In this document: positions 1 through 22,870 of the stretch, in pieces
Position numbering within the stretch: position 1 is the first letter of the stretch
Layout: each line of letters opens with the position of its first letter
NCBI RefSeq assembly: GCF_018320785.1
Contig: NC_054881.1
Location: 42,074,424 to 42,138,423 of the forward strand
Length of the DNA stretch: 64,000 nt
Direction: 5' to 3'
DNA from: Cheilinus undulatus
Lineage: Eukaryota; Chordata; Actinopteri; Labriformes; Labridae
Made by a program: the position numbers and the translations under genes
Notes under the pieces: generated by a model
Databases searched by the model: none
Told to the model about the DNA's origin: nothing
What the model saw: the letters and a program-made list of their open reading frames with translations, nothing else

Positions 1-10616
<10,616 letters not shown>

Positions 10617-11007
10617 AGCACCAGGCTATCCCAGCAAGCAGATAAACCAGCCTTAGGTGTTGAAGAGTAATTCTCCATGTTCTGCGAATGTTTTCTTATA
10701 CAGGTTCTCTAGGATTTGACGTTTTAGGCCATTTTTGCACCTTTTAAGCACAGTTCACTGTAGAATTCATCCAATTTTCTGTTTTAGAGAAATTTGTAAC
10801 TGTAAGGAACGTTTAGGAGCACAGTTAATGTTTGTGAAGCCAGCAGGCAGCATTTATGATTGCTTGCACTGAGATAAAAACGTTAGTCACCTCTGTCCAA
10901 ACTTATTTGGTTTTACTTGACTACATGGGTGCGTGGGGGCAACTGACACACCAATAATTCTGCCCTCAAATCAGCTGATTTACAGTTACTCCTGATTTTG
11001 TTCTACT

Positions 11008-11013
11008 AATAAA
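11008..11013 (+). terminator. Candidate ppp1r26 polyadenylation signal AATAAA
   Basis: AATAAA lies about 390 bp after the predicted ppp1r26 stop and about 1 kb before mrps2. It is the first good match downstream of the stop. Motif only. Confidence 0.4.
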
Positions 11014-11514
11014 TACACTTTAAGGTAAATAACCGGTTCATGTGCTGTAATTTTCAATGATTCATTCTGGAAAAGAGTTTTAACGAGCTTCAGTGCAAGG
11101 ATCTAGTTTAGTCTGTAGTTATAATATACATAGACGCTGCATTGGCCAGTGGGCCATATGGCAATGCCGCCGCCATTTTGCCAGAGGCATTCCTGGGCAA
11201 GATACCTCCCTCCTGTGCTGTGATGCACAGAGGAGACAAGATTGCATGGAATAACACTCCATGGGTAAGCTAAACAGTTTTACTGTCATATTTGGCTAGA
11301 ATAACAACACGTTCAGAGCCAGTTTCCCTAACGTTGTTGTTTAGTGGATTAATATCCGTGGTTAAGTTAGCGTTTTTAACTACATTTTGCCTAATAGTTA
11401 TTTTGTTAGGTCGGTTAAGTTGGTAAAATAAGATCTGATGTAAAACTTATAGAGAAAGACAAAAGTGTCCAAATAAACAATGTAACTGTATAGATACAGA
11501 TCATTATTATGATA

Positions 11515-11517
<3 letters not shown>

Positions 11518-11565
<48 letters not shown>
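11518..11565. repeat. (TA)n microsatellite
   Basis: Uninterrupted AT dinucleotide run of about 46 bp in the ppp1r26-mrps2 intergenic interval. The remainder of 10617-11880 shows no gene. Confidence 0.95.
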
Positions 11566-11566
<1 letters not shown>

Positions 11567-11884
11567 TGTACAGTAACTTCACCATGGCATGTCATTGTGA
11601 AAATAATAATTTAGTAAAATTTTCTACGAGCATGTACGTGTCATTTAGTTCTAAAAAGGAAGGAACAGACGCATTTCCAGTTTCAGTAAATTAATACATG
11701 AATTATCCACATTTTTTAGCTCTCTGATAGTCATTTTGAATCATTTATTTAACAAAAAAATATACCTGTAAACCACTTTATATATAAACAACTCATTACA
11801 TCATTAAATGTAAACGTGTGTGTTTTTAAATCAGAAAAGCCTTCATCCCTCATTTACTTGCATTTGTTTAAGGAACGGTCTTGC

Positions 11885-12022
11885 CTCTGGCAATATGGCG
11901 ACTCTCAGCCCAGTAGGTGGCGGTAAAGAGCACAAAGCTAGGCGCTAGCACCAGCTCAGCGTGAAGAAGAAGACGGCCTCTGTCCACGCATGCGCAGCTT
12001 GTTGACCTTCCATAGGAGCAGC
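11885..12022 (+). promoter_or_regulatory. mrps2: mrps2 5' flank / probable promoter
   Basis: This 140-bp stretch upstream of the mrps2 ATG is GC-richer than its surroundings and contains caatatggcg, close to a YY1-type AANATGGCG element common in promoters of mitochondrial and ribosomal protein genes. The words cagtaggtggcggtaa and gaagaagaag are also seen in a widespread fish repeat, so the promoter may be partly repeat-derived. No TATA box is visible. Function is inferred. Confidence 0.4.
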
Positions 12023-15000
12023 ATGGCAGCCCGGGCGCTGGCGAAAGGTAAACTCATATCAAAGGTTTAATTCTGTGGCAGACCTACGCTACAGTCAGGA
12101 ATCAGTGTTCTGTCTGATCAAATAACAGTCTAGCTGTTTCATTTTCTGTGTCGCTGAAACAAAAATGGCGATGTAGCTCACAGTTAGCATGATAGCCAGA
12201 GCTAGTAAAGTAACGCGCTCACTCTGAGTTGAAGTCGCTGTTTGAATCGGAGTTTGTGTTTTTTAGGTCTTTGTGGGCTGCGACCCCTCAGGGGGGTTCC
12301 AGTCGGGTTCTCCTGTGGGGGACATCAGTACGCCACCGCAGCCTCCATAAAACCTCCTCAGCCCCAGGTAGACGACGGGACAGGTGAGCTAGAGACCAGG
12401 GAGCTACAGGATCAGTCCGCGGTGTTTTCTGCTCTTTGTCAACAATGTTCTTTATTTCACTCAGAGAAAATGTTCAGCCAGACCCTGGAGAAGCCGGACT
12501 ACTTCCGTGTGTCAGAGCTGATCTCCCTGAAGGAGCTGTTTGATGCCAGAGTCCACCTGGGCCACAAGAAAGGCTGCAGACACAGGTTTGTGTTTAATCT
12601 ACAGACACAGGTTTGTGTTTAATCTACAGACACAGGTTTGTGTTTAATCTACAGACACAGGTTTGTGTTTAATCTACAGACACAGGTTTGTGTTTAATCT
12701 GCAGACACAGGTTTGTGTTTAATCTACAGACACAGGTTTGTGTTTAATCTACAGACACAGGTTTGTGTTTAATCTGCAGCTGTATGCAGACACAGGTTTG
12801 TGTTTAATCTACAGACACAGGTTTGTGTTTAATCTGCAGACACAGGTTTGTGTTTAATCTGCAGACACAGGTTTGTGTTTAATCTACAGACACAGGTTTG
12901 TGTTTAATCTACAGACACAGGTTTGTGTTTAATCTACAGACACAGGTTTGTGTTTAATCTGCAGACACAGGTTTGTGTTTAATCTACAGACACAGGTTTG
13001 TGTTTAATCTACAGACACAGGTTTGTGTTTAATCTGCAGCTGTATGCAGACACAGGTTTGTGTTTAATCTACAGACACAGGTTTGTGTTTAATCTGCAGA
13101 CACAGGTTTGTGTTTAATCTGCAGACACAGGTTTGTGTTTAATATGCAGACACAGGTTTGTGTTTAATCTACAGACACAGGTTTGTGTTTAATCTACAGA
13201 CACAGGTTTGTGTTTAATCTGCAGACACAGGTTTGTGTTTAATATGCAGACACAGGTTTGTGTTTAATCTACAGACACAGGTTTGTGTTTAATCTACAGA
13301 CACAGGTTTGTGTTTAATCTGCAGACACAGGTTTGTGTTTAATCTACAGACACAGGTTTGTGTTTAATCTACAGACACAGGTTTGTGTTTAATCTACAGA
13401 CACAGGTTTGTGTTTAATCTACAGACACAGGTTTGTGTTTAATCTGCAGACACAGGTTTGTGTTTAATCTACAGACACAGGTTTGTGTTTAATCTACAGA
13501 CACAGGTTTGTGTTTAATCTGCAGCTGTATGCAGACACAGGTTTGTGTTTAATCTACAGACACAGGTTTGTGTTTATCTCTACAGCTGTATGCAGACACA
13601 GGTTTGTGTTTAATCTACAGACACAGGTTTGTGTTTAATCTACAGACACAGGTTTGTGTTTAATCTACAGACACAGGTTTGTGTTTAATCTACAGACACA
13701 GGTTTGTGTTTAATCTGCAGACACAGGTTTGTGTTTAATCTACAGACACAGGTTTGTGTTTAATCTGCAGACACAGGTTTGTGTTTAATCTACAGACACA
13801 GGTTTGTGTTTAATCTACAGACACAGGTTTGTGTTTAATCTACAGACACAGGTTTGTGTTTAATCTACAGACACAGGTTTGTGTTTATCTCTACAGCTGT
13901 ATGCAGACACAGGTTTGTGTTTAATCTACAGACACAGGTTTGTGTTTAATCTACAGACACAGGTTTGTGTTTAATCTACAGACACAGGTTTGTGTTTAAT
14001 CTACAGACACAGGTTTGTGTTTAATCTACAGACACAGGTTTGTGTTTAATCTACAGACACAGGTTTGTGTTTAATCTACAGACACAGGTTTGTGTTTAAT
14101 CTGCAGACACAGGTTTGTGTTTAATCTACAGACACAGGTTTGTGTTTATCTCTACAGCTGTATGCAGACACAGGTTTGTGTTTAATCTACAGACACAGGT
14201 TTGTGTTTAATCTACAGACACAGGTTTGTGTTTAATCTGCAGACACAGGTTTGTGTTTAATCTGCAGACACAGGTTTGTGTTTAATCTACAGACACAGGT
14301 TTGTGTTTAATCTACAGACACAGGTTTGTGTTTAATCTGCAGACACAGGTTTGTGTTTAATCTACAGACACAGGTTTGTGTTTAATCTACAGACACAGGT
14401 TTGTGTTTAATCTGCAGACACAGGTTTGTGTTTAATCTACAGACACAGGTTTGTGTTTAATCTGCAGACACAGGTTTGTGTTTAATCTACAGACACAGGT
14501 TTGTGTTTAATCTACAGACACAGGTTTGTGTTTAATCTACAGACACAGGTTTGTGTTTAATCTGCAGACACAGGTTTGTGTTTAATCTACAGACACAGGT
14601 TTGTGTTTAATCTGCAGCTGTATGCAGACACAGGTTTGTGTTTAATCTACAGACACAGGTTTGTGTTTATCTCTACAGCTGTATGCAGACACAGGTTTGT
14701 GTTTAATCTACAGACACAGGTTTGTGTTTAATCTACAGACACAGGTTTGTGTTTAATCTACAGACACAGGTTTGTGTTTAATCTACAGACACAGGTTTGT
14801 GTTTAATCTGCAGACACAGGTTTGTGTTTAATCTACAGACACAGGTTTGTGTTTAATCTACAGACACAGGTTTGTGTTTAATCTGCAGCTGTATGCAGAC
14901 ACAGGTTTGTGTTTAATCTACAGACACAGGTTTGTGTTTATCTCTACAGCTGTATGCAGACACAGGTTTGTGTTTAATCTACAGACACAGGTTTGTGTTT

Positions 15001-17644
15001 AATCTACAGACACAGGTTTGTGTTTAATCTACAGACACAGGTTTGTGTTTAATCTACAGACACAGGTTTGTGTTTAATCTACAGACACAGGTTTGTGTTT
15101 AATCTACAGACACAGGTTTGTGTTTAATCTACAGACACAGGTTTGTGTTTAATCTACAGACACAGGTTTGTGTTTATCTCTACAGCTGTATGCAGACACA
15201 GGTTTGTGTTTAATCTACAGACACAGGTTTGTGTTTAATCTGCAGACACAGGTTTGTGTTTAATCTACAGACACAGGTTTGTGTTTAATCTGCAGACACA
15301 GGTTTGTGTTTAATCTACAGACACAGGTTTGTGTTTAATCTACAGACACAGGTTTGTGTTTAATCTACAGACACAGGTTTGTGTTTAATCTGCAGACACA
15401 GGTTTGTGTTTAATCTACAGACACAGGTTTGTGTTTAATCTGCAGACACAGGTTTGTGTTTAATCTGCAGCTGTATGCAGACACAGGTTTGTGTTTATTC
15501 TGCAGCTGGTAATCTGCTGAGAATTTTCAGATGTGCACTCATCAGTGACATGGATGTGGGATTGGTTAGGTCAGTCTGGTTAGAGAATGCAGTGTCCACG
15601 TCTTTAATATCAAACATACACAGCAGTATCCGTGACCATTACTTAAGCTGGCTGAAAATGCTAAGAACTTAAAGGATTCTGGAGATGTAAACAGGTTTTA
15701 GCATGAAAAATCGTCTTTAGGGTGTTAATTTTATGTGTCTGTTGTTATCACAAAGCAAGACTTTTTGTTGAGTGCCTTCATGTCATATTATTTAGGTCTT
15801 TGTGTTTTATTGTATCATCTATATTGTCTTGTATTCTTACGTAAATTTTTAATGTACTTTTTTCTTGTATATTCCATCATCCTGCCGGGGACTACAGATG
15901 GAAATTCAACATTTTGGCAAATTCGCCCATTGCCATAATTCCTATAGTCTTAGTAAAAGGTTCGTTACCTTTAGTTGTCCGTGCAAGCTATTTTTAGATC
16001 GGCGCTGCCGAGTTCGGAGCTGCTGTGCCAACTCAATGGAAGCAGACGGTATTTTTGCTTTCCCTCGTCAAACGCATCAAAAACACAATCCAACAACTCC
16101 AAAACACTCTCGTGGACAAGTTGTGACCTGCACATTCACCACGCTCACCACTATAGGAAGTATGGCAATGGGCCGATTTGGGTGAGTCACGAGTTTAAAC
16201 ACACCATGAAGCAGTTATTTAAGCTGAATCACTACAACGCTACCAAGAGTGTTGTCAGTTGTCACAAGTGTGGTGGTTAATGGCTAGAGTGAAATATGAC
16301 CTTCATGGTAACAGTCCTGATCATAGAGAGAAATATAGAGATTACTATGAGCATCACTTCACCAGCTATGTTCTCTAAGATGGAAGGCCACTAGGGGTGC
16401 ACCAATCGATCGGCCAAAATCGATATTGGCGCCGATTTCCTTAATTTTAGGAGATCGGCGATCGGCTGATCCTTGTAATAATAATAATAATAATAATAAT
16501 AATATCTTGAATTTATATAGCGCCTTTAAAGAAACCCAAGGATGCTTTACAGGAACACATATACATGGACAAACTATGTGAGGGGTAGGATGAGTGTAAG
16601 GGGTGGTCTAGTGAAGACTGTAGGCTGTGGTGAACAGGTGGTGCTTGAGACGTTTTTTTGAAAATGTCCAGAGATGGAGCGCTACGAATGTCTGCAGGAA
16701 GAGTGTTCCTAGAGTGTAAATAAGACCGGGGGATAAGATCGGTTTCATATGCCTCTACCTACTAAAACGTGAAAAATGAAAGACTAAAGGAACTGATATA
16801 ATTTGTTAGTTTGGACAGCAATGCTTTAAACTTTTCATTTATATTTGAGAGAACTACCTCATGTGCAGTTAAAACAACAAGTTTGTATTGTTTCCCGGGT
16901 ATTGTTCAATGTTATTTAATAAAATAAGATTGGACCGTTGAAGGTGGATGCTGTCAGTTATAAAAAAAATCGATATCGGCCAAAATCGGAATTGGCAGGT
17001 CAGGCTTTTTAAAGATCGGTGATCTGCCAGAAAATTGCAATCGGCGCACCCCTAAAGGCCACGTTTTTTCTTTCCCTTTAAATTCTCCTTCTCTTAGGCT
17101 TATGGAGCCTTACCTGTATGGCTGTCGTTTGGACCAGGACATCATAGATCTGGACCAGACCATGCAGCACCTCCAGCAGGCTCTGAACTTCACAGCCCAC
17201 ATAGCGTTTCGTGGTGGCGTGATCCTGTTTGTCAGCCGTAGGCGTCAGTTTGTCCACCTGGTGGAGAGTACAGCTAAGGACTGCGGAGAGTACGCACACA
17301 CTCGGTACTGGCAGGGCGGCCTCCTCACCAACGCCCCCATCCAGTACGGCCCAGGAGTCCGCTTACCGGACCTCGTGATCTTCCTCTCCACTCTCAACAA
17401 CGTGTTCCAGCAGCACGTGGGAATCCGGGACGCTGCTAAGATGAACATCCCGACAGTGGGTGTGGTGGACTCGAACTGCAACCCCAGCCTGGTGACGTAC
17501 CCGGTGCCCGGGAACGACGACACCCCAGCCGCCATGGAGCTGTACTGTCGCTTATTCAAGATGACCATCAACCGCGCCAAAGACAAGCGGAGGCAGATGC
17601 AGATACTGCAAGGCCTGTCAGCACCCTCCACAGCAAACTCATGA
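12023..17644 (+). CDS. mrps2: mrps2, mitochondrial small ribosomal subunit protein uS2m, complete
   Basis: Exons are 12023-12047, 12267-12383, 12465-12585 and 17098-17644. They total 810 nt, or 269 aa, against about 296 in human. The start [18 protein letters not shown] is Arg-rich and acid-poor, as expected of a mitochondrial presequence. Mature uS2 signatures are [17 protein letters not shown], the exon 3/4 join [69 protein letters not shown] and YPVPGNDD. The product is part of the mitoribosomal small subunit in the matrix. The exon 3 donor CACAG|GTTTGT is weak, and the same motif is tandemly repeated for 2.9 kb immediately downstream. Intron 3 also holds a hAT element. Phases agree and no stop interrupts. 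Confidence 0.95.
12575..15510. repeat. 25-bp minisatellite made of the mrps2 exon 3 splice junction
   Basis: The unit is cacaggtttgtgtttaatctacaga (25 bp), with TCTACAG/TCTGCAG alternation. A longer variant inserts ctgtatgcag about every 10-20 units. Over 2.9 kb this gives roughly 110-115 copies, estimated from length. The first copy overlaps the last coding bases of exon 3 (TGCAGACACAG) and its donor. Every unit therefore carries CACAG|GTTTGT, and most also carry an acceptor-like TTTAATCTACAG. Confidence 0.97.
15511..16391. other. mrps2 intron 3, unique portion
   Basis: Between the minisatellite and the hAT element I see no transposon ends, tandem repeats or convincing exon. The open frames here are short and in no recognisable family. 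Confidence 0.5.
16392..17054. mobile_element. hAT-type non-autonomous element with perfect target duplication
   Basis: The termini taggggtgcaccaatcgatc and ...gcaatcggcgcacccctа-type inverse are flanked by a perfect 8-bp duplication aaggccac (16384-16391, 17055-17062). The interior contains GATCGG-rich subterminal words, a TAA microsatellite (16477-16502) and a segment containing ttatatagcgcctttaaag, which is a widespread repeat. No transposase is present. It lies in mrps2 intron 3, ending 35 bp before the exon 4 acceptor tract. Confidence 0.9.
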
Positions 17645-17950
17645 CATGATCAATCAAAACAAAAGACTTCAATAGGTTAATATCAGTCCGGACTGTCTGC
17701 TGCATCACATGGTCATGCATCTGTGCTGTGATTGGTCACCCACTGTCCTTCAAGGCTGGCGTCAATGTATATGCTACTCATTACCCATAAATCTTTGTTT
17801 TTTCACTATGATGCGTCATCCTTGAGTGCTAAGTTGTTCAAGATAGCTGTCCAAATTAAAATCTGTCACACCCCTGATGGAGCGTTGATTTACTGTAATA
17901 GGCTGCAAGAAAATAACCTGAATATTAACAGAAAGGGTAAATCTGTCTAA
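17645..17950. other. mrps2: mrps2 3' flank / UTR
   Basis: Probable 3' UTR. No AATAAA is visible. ATTAAA at 17855-17860 is the best candidate for a polyadenylation signal. Otherwise nothing is recognised. Confidence 0.35.
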
Positions 17951-17954
17951 AAAT

Positions 17955-18205
17955 AATGCATCTGTATCTATTCTGCCTCTCAGCTGTAGAAAGCAGGGAC
18001 CCCAGGTTTGGCAGAGAACACACTACCATGATTTGGTACCAGATTTAGACAAGAGAACAAATGCTTGGACTAAAAGTAAAGACTAAACTGTGAGGACTTT
18101 TATGGACTAAAACTGAAAAGGATATAAATGACTAAAATGTGTCTAAAACTAAAATGCATTTCATTTAAAGACTAAAATTAAAAATAGCTGCCAAAATTAA
18201 CACTG
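17955..18205. mobile_element. Truncated copy of the hAT-type element found whole at 56.8-57.3 kb
   Basis: Shares tgcctctcagctgtagaaag, accatgatttggtaccagat and the end gccaaaattaacactgg with the complete element at 56812-57331. The left end is missing. Confidence 0.7.
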
Positions 18206-18660
18206 GTGTGGAGATGGGACAGAGCTCCAGAAGGACAACCATCACTGCAGTGCTCCACTCTTGTGGGCTTCATGGCAGAGTGGCTAGACCGAGGCCTCTC
18301 TCTAGTGCAAACCAAATGAAAGCCCACTTGGAGTTTCCAAAAAACTCAGAAACATGCATTCTATATAGAGGAGTGTGTTTTTCCACATCATGTCTGATCA
18401 GTTTCAGTTACCACTGCTGGACTCCATCCAAGGTGCAGAAAAATCTCACCAAGGATTCAGAGAAATGGAAGGAACCTGAGCCACATTTCGAGTGTTTTTT
18501 GCGAAGGGTCTGAATACTTTCAGTTTTTTATATTTAATACATTTGCAAAAGTTTATACCGAGTGTAGATTAACGAGGATAAAATTAATTTTTTCAGCTGT
18601 AACATCAGGCCAAAACAAAATTGAACTAAGTGAAGGAGGTCTGAATACTTTATAAATGCA
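18205..18660. mobile_element. Tc1-like transposon remnant
   Basis: Contains ctccaagg-type Tc1 words, gaagggtctgaatactttc and ggtctgaatacttta, which are typical terminal sequences of fish Tc1 elements. The coding region is degraded beyond reading. Confidence 0.5.
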
Positions 18661-18665
18661 CTGCA

Positions 18666-19079
18666 CAGGGGCGTAGCTAGGGATTTTGGGCCCCCAGAGA
18701 GAATACTGCACAGGGCCCCCTTAACTGGCTAGCCGAGCAACAAATGTGTAATTTTTACAAATATCTATGAATTTTAATGTATTTTTGAACCATAATTTCC
18801 TCACGTATGAGTAATATTTTTACATTGAATACATTTAATTTACTTGCATTATTTTGCAGCACTGGACTGGATTATACCATTTGGACATTTTTAGTGGAGA
18901 AGCAGCCCCCCACACACAGTTTTTTATTTGTTCTATTTGATACAAGTTTCATTCAGTTGGCTGATTGATTTAGTCACTTTTGATTCAATGACAACATTAA
19001 TTACTTATAAAAAATAAATGAAAACACATTTTTTACTGGAGGGGCCCCTCAGTACCCCCCACCCCGTGCTACGCCCCTG
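18666..19079. mobile_element. hAT-type MITE
   Basis: The ends caggggcgtagctaggg and ...gctacgcccctg are inverted. The flanks gcactgca (18658-18665) and gtactgca (19080-19087) form an 8-bp duplication with one mismatch. 414 bp, non-coding. Confidence 0.8.
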
Positions 19080-19294
19080 GTACTGCATATCAAAAATATC
19101 TGAACTTTCAGGTTGGCATTTTAATGAATGAATGAATGAATTCAGCTACCATGTGCAGGCTGACAATGGTTTTGTATTTTAACTTTTTCCCCTCACAAGG
19201 CCCCTAATAAACATTTTAACGTAATACATTTTTTTCTTTTATGAAATAGAATAAGCTTTAGCTAAATTTCAATAAAATATTTTAGTGATTAGAC

Positions 19295-20155
19295 CAGTGA
19301 TACTCCACATGTGGCTCTTTTGGGATTATTTGTGTCTCTTTTATGTCTTAATTTAAATATTATTTACCCAGAAAAACTTTTTTCCTACTTTCTGCCCATT
19401 TTTTTACTTTTTTTTTTACTTTTTGCCACTTTAATCCCATTTTTGCCCTTTTTCACCATTTTTCCTCCCCCTTTTAACCAGTTTAAGCTCCCTTTTGCCA
19501 TTAAATACCATTTTCATCCTATTTTTCAACTTTTTACCCATTTTTGCCACTTTTTTTCTAATATTTTCCACCTTTATACCAATTTTTGCTTATTTAAGCA
19601 CATTTTTTGCCCATTTTTGAGACTTTTTGCAACTTTTTACCCATTTTTTTGCCACTTTTATCCCATTTTCACCATTTTTTCTTGCTATTTTCACCCATTT
19701 AAGCTACCTTTTGTCGTTAAATACCAATTTTTTCCTAGTTTCGGTGCGTTTCAGCCCCTTTTTTTGGCCATTTTATCCCATTTTTGCCCCTTTTCACATA
19801 TTTAAGCTACCTTTTGCCAATAATTACTACTCATTTCCTAATATTTCGCCCATTTTTGCCACTCTTGACTGTTTTTTGTTCACTTTGGTCAATTTTCACT
19901 TTTTGTCATATTTTTGCCACTTTTGGACCATTTTCTGCCACCTGTAATTTTTTTTGTCACTTCTCACCCATTGTTGATACTATGACGCTTTTTCCTCACC
20001 ATTTTCACCCATTTTAACACATTTTTGCCACCTTTAACTTATTTTTATTGCTGCTTGAAGCCGTTTTTGCCACTTTTCACCACTTAGATTGTGGCTCTTG
20101 CAAAGGTATTTTTCAACACTTTGGCTCTTTGGTGTGGTAGGGTTGAGTAACAGTG
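19295..20155. mobile_element. hAT-type element with a pyrimidine-rich tandem interior
   Basis: The ends cagtgatactccacatgtgg and ...gggttgagtaacagtg are flanked by gattagac (19287-19294) and gatcagac (20156-20163). The interior (about 19380-20060) is a degenerate array of words like ccatttttgccactttta on one strand. Long open frames rich in Phe, Pro and His arise from this composition and are not genes. A related inverted copy lies at about 21214-21946. Confidence 0.75.
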
Positions 20156-20263
20156 GATCAGACCCACACTCTCAGCTGTTAAACCCATTTCTTTCACTGT
20201 TTGAGGGAGTAATGAGAGAATGAGTGAAATCCAAAGGTAAAGGACGGGGTTGGTTGTTCTAAC

Positions 20264-20312
20264 CATAGATATCTATAGTATTGGCCATTACTATAGATAT
20301 CTGTGGTTCTAA
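20264..20312. repeat. Short hairpin: inverted AACCATAGATATCTATAGTA
   Basis: Two 20-bp arms (aaccatagatatctatagta and its near inverse) flank an 8-bp loop. It could be a tiny MITE or a cruciform-prone site. Confidence 0.7.
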
Positions 20313-21213
20313 CGCGCTGCATTGAGCCCTAAACGCCATTATGAGCGCTTCGCGAGACAGATGAAGTTTGGTCGCTCTCGGACTCCGTAGACACAACAAG
20401 TGTCAGTTGTAATGACGTTTTCAGCGACGACCACCAGGGAAACTGCTGCGACGGCAAAACGGTGAGTGGGAGGAGGTATATAAAAGAAATTACTGCGGTA
20501 AATAAATTCTTATTGATCATATTTTAATCCTGAAACGCCATTTTCACTAGTCCTCGTCACTTTGCCTCATCCTGGAGACAAACGCGTTCGTTAAATGTTC
20601 GTGTTTTTGTCTTACAGTACTTCATCAGTATTTATGCTGTCGATGTTTATCCCAGCATACCTGCCTCAGGTGTTTTTTCTTGTACATGGTTATGGTTCAC
20701 AGCTTTTGTCTGTCCTTCTTCCACGTGGCGTTCAACAGTTGGTGTTCAGTTTCAGTCTATTTTTGTCGTTGGAAGAATTAACGACTCCAACTCAATTTCA
20801 CCTTTTAATTTTCTGTAGCCTCAGTGTTAGTAGTAATTTCTGCACCTTTGAGTCGAGACTCAGGTGAGATTAGTAAAGGGTAGCTCTGGGAACATTTGGA
20901 GTTATCCTTCAGCTCTGCTAAAACCGGACATTAGATAAACAGGAGCTCAGGTTTGAGTCTCTGAGGGGACAGAATATTAATCTAGCAGCTTATTTATGTG
21001 TTTAAGTTTCAGTCATATTCTCACAGCTGGCCTTTGGCGGGAGGAGATATTTTAAGTGTCAACATTGGGTTAAAAGTAATTTTCACGTCATAGCTACAGG
21101 AGTACACGCCTCCTGCTGTCGCCTCCTGCTGGTGGCCGCCTGTCTCTGTTGAAATGTTGATCACGTGGTTTAATAATGTGGTTGAACAACTGCTGTTTTA
21201 AAAACAAGGTTTA

Positions 21214-21946
21214 AAGTCAGTGTTACCCAACCCTGCTCAACCAAAGAGCCAAACTGTTGAAAGATATCTTTGCAAGAGCCACAATCCAAGAGGAGAAAGT
21301 GGCAAAAATGGGTTAAACTGGCAATAAGGATAAGTTAAAGAGTAAAAGGTGGTAAGACGGCAGCCAAAGAGGGGCAAAATGGGGGGGGTAGCAAAAAATG
21401 AGTGTGAATGTGAAAATGAGAAAAGTGACTAGAATGGGCAAAAAACAAGAAAGAGTGGTAAAAATGGGAGGAAATGGTATTTAATGCTGCTTAACCCCTC
21501 AAAGCCTGCTGTATCATATTTCATACTTTTATGACACCTCTGTCTCATCAATAGGATCAATAAATTACTAAAAACAATCTAAATACAATCTGATGAATGA
21601 TTTAAAAAATGCCCTAAAGTGGATTATCAGTTTCCAAAAACACCCAATGTATCAAATGAGATACAAAAAATATGTATGTTAAATTTTATGGAAATATTGA
21701 TTTTTTTGGATTTCAGCAGAAAGTGAAAAAACATTTCAGTTCCAAAAAGGAGAATTTTCTGGCTCTAATCTGTGTTTTCAGGCTTTAAGGGATTAAATGA
21801 GTGAGAAGAGGCAACAAAGGGTAAATTTTAAAATAGCAAAAAGCAGGAGAAACATGGTAAAAATGGATTAAAAGTGGCAAAAAAATGGGACAAAAGGACA
21901 AAAAAAATCAAATAAAAGCCTAAGTGTGGGAAACAAACTGATTCAT
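21214..21946. mobile_element. Degenerate hAT-type element, opposite orientation to 19295-20155
   Basis: Starts cagtgttacccaaccctgct, followed by aaagagccaaactgttgaaa, the reverse complement of the right end of the 19.3-kb element. The interior is the purine-rich complement (gtggcaaaaatgggttaaa words). The right end is decayed, so the limit is approximate. Confidence 0.55.
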
Positions 21947-22599
21947 GTGACTTGAAATGGATAATTTCTGAGGTCAAAGTTTGCTTTTTGGCTCAACTAT
22001 GAAAGGAATTAATTAATTGGGTTTTTTTTTCAGTTGCATAAATGCTGGCTAAAAACAAACATCAGATAAGATCATTTTACATAAATATTGGCCAGTCAGT
22101 AACAAAGAAAGAACCACACTGAAGCCAGTGGTGTGTTTTAGACTATCCTGCTAACCCAGGAAATCATCAGCACAGTGACAAATAAAAACAATACTTTGTG
22201 TGATGAGTTTTTGAATGCAAAATAGAATTTTCTTACAGAATATAATTTGTAGTGTTTTTGAATATGCAGTGTTCAGAATCTGGGTGTGAATGATCAATTT
22301 ATTTAATCAAATGTTTAACAGGGATAGTACACTTCCTTTAACATGTTTCTGAATATGCCAGAATCAGCCAAAAAGCTGGTTTCCATCTGCAGTCCCTAAC
22401 CAAATGTTCAATTTAGCTCCCTGAAAAATGCAGAAAAGGTGGAGATGAAAAACAAAAGAGTGCCAACAACACCCTGCAATGAAAATTACTCAAAATGAAT
22501 ATTTAACACATCATCATCAGTGGGTGGGTAAGGAGCCACAGTCACAAAACACATAGAACATTTATGAAACACATAAAGCAGCGTAAGACAAAGTTAAAC

Positions 22600-22870
22600 T
22601 AGAATGGCCGTCTGAGGCGGCAGACCCACGCCTAAGCAGCGCCACTGAGGAACTCACGAAAAACCGAACGGGTGCACGGCTTATCACCAAAATCTAACTG
22701 ATTCTCCCCCGTCACTATCCCAATATTCCCTGAAAGTTTGGTGAAGATCCAACTTTCCATTCTCTAGTTATCTTGTACACATACAAACAAACAAACAAAG
22801 ATACGGAGCCCTTCACATAACCCCCTGCCGATTTCATTGGCGTGAGTAAATAAATCATAAAGCAGTATAA
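22600..22870. repeat. Dispersed repeat fragment
   Basis: Contains tgaaagtttggtgaagatcc, ttgtacacatacaaacaaac and cccctgccgatttcattggc, words I associate with a common dispersed animal repeat. The class is unknown to me. The surrounding 21.95-23.5 kb has no other recognisable content. Confidence 0.35.

Noticed and set aside
10617-12022. pierce1 (neighbour of ppp1r26 and mrps2 in mammals)
   Set aside because: No exon resembling that protein was found on either strand between the two genes.
19311-20017. Phe/Pro/His-rich open frames of 77-164 codons
   Set aside because: Composition artefact of the CCATTTTTGCCA-like interior of a hAT element.
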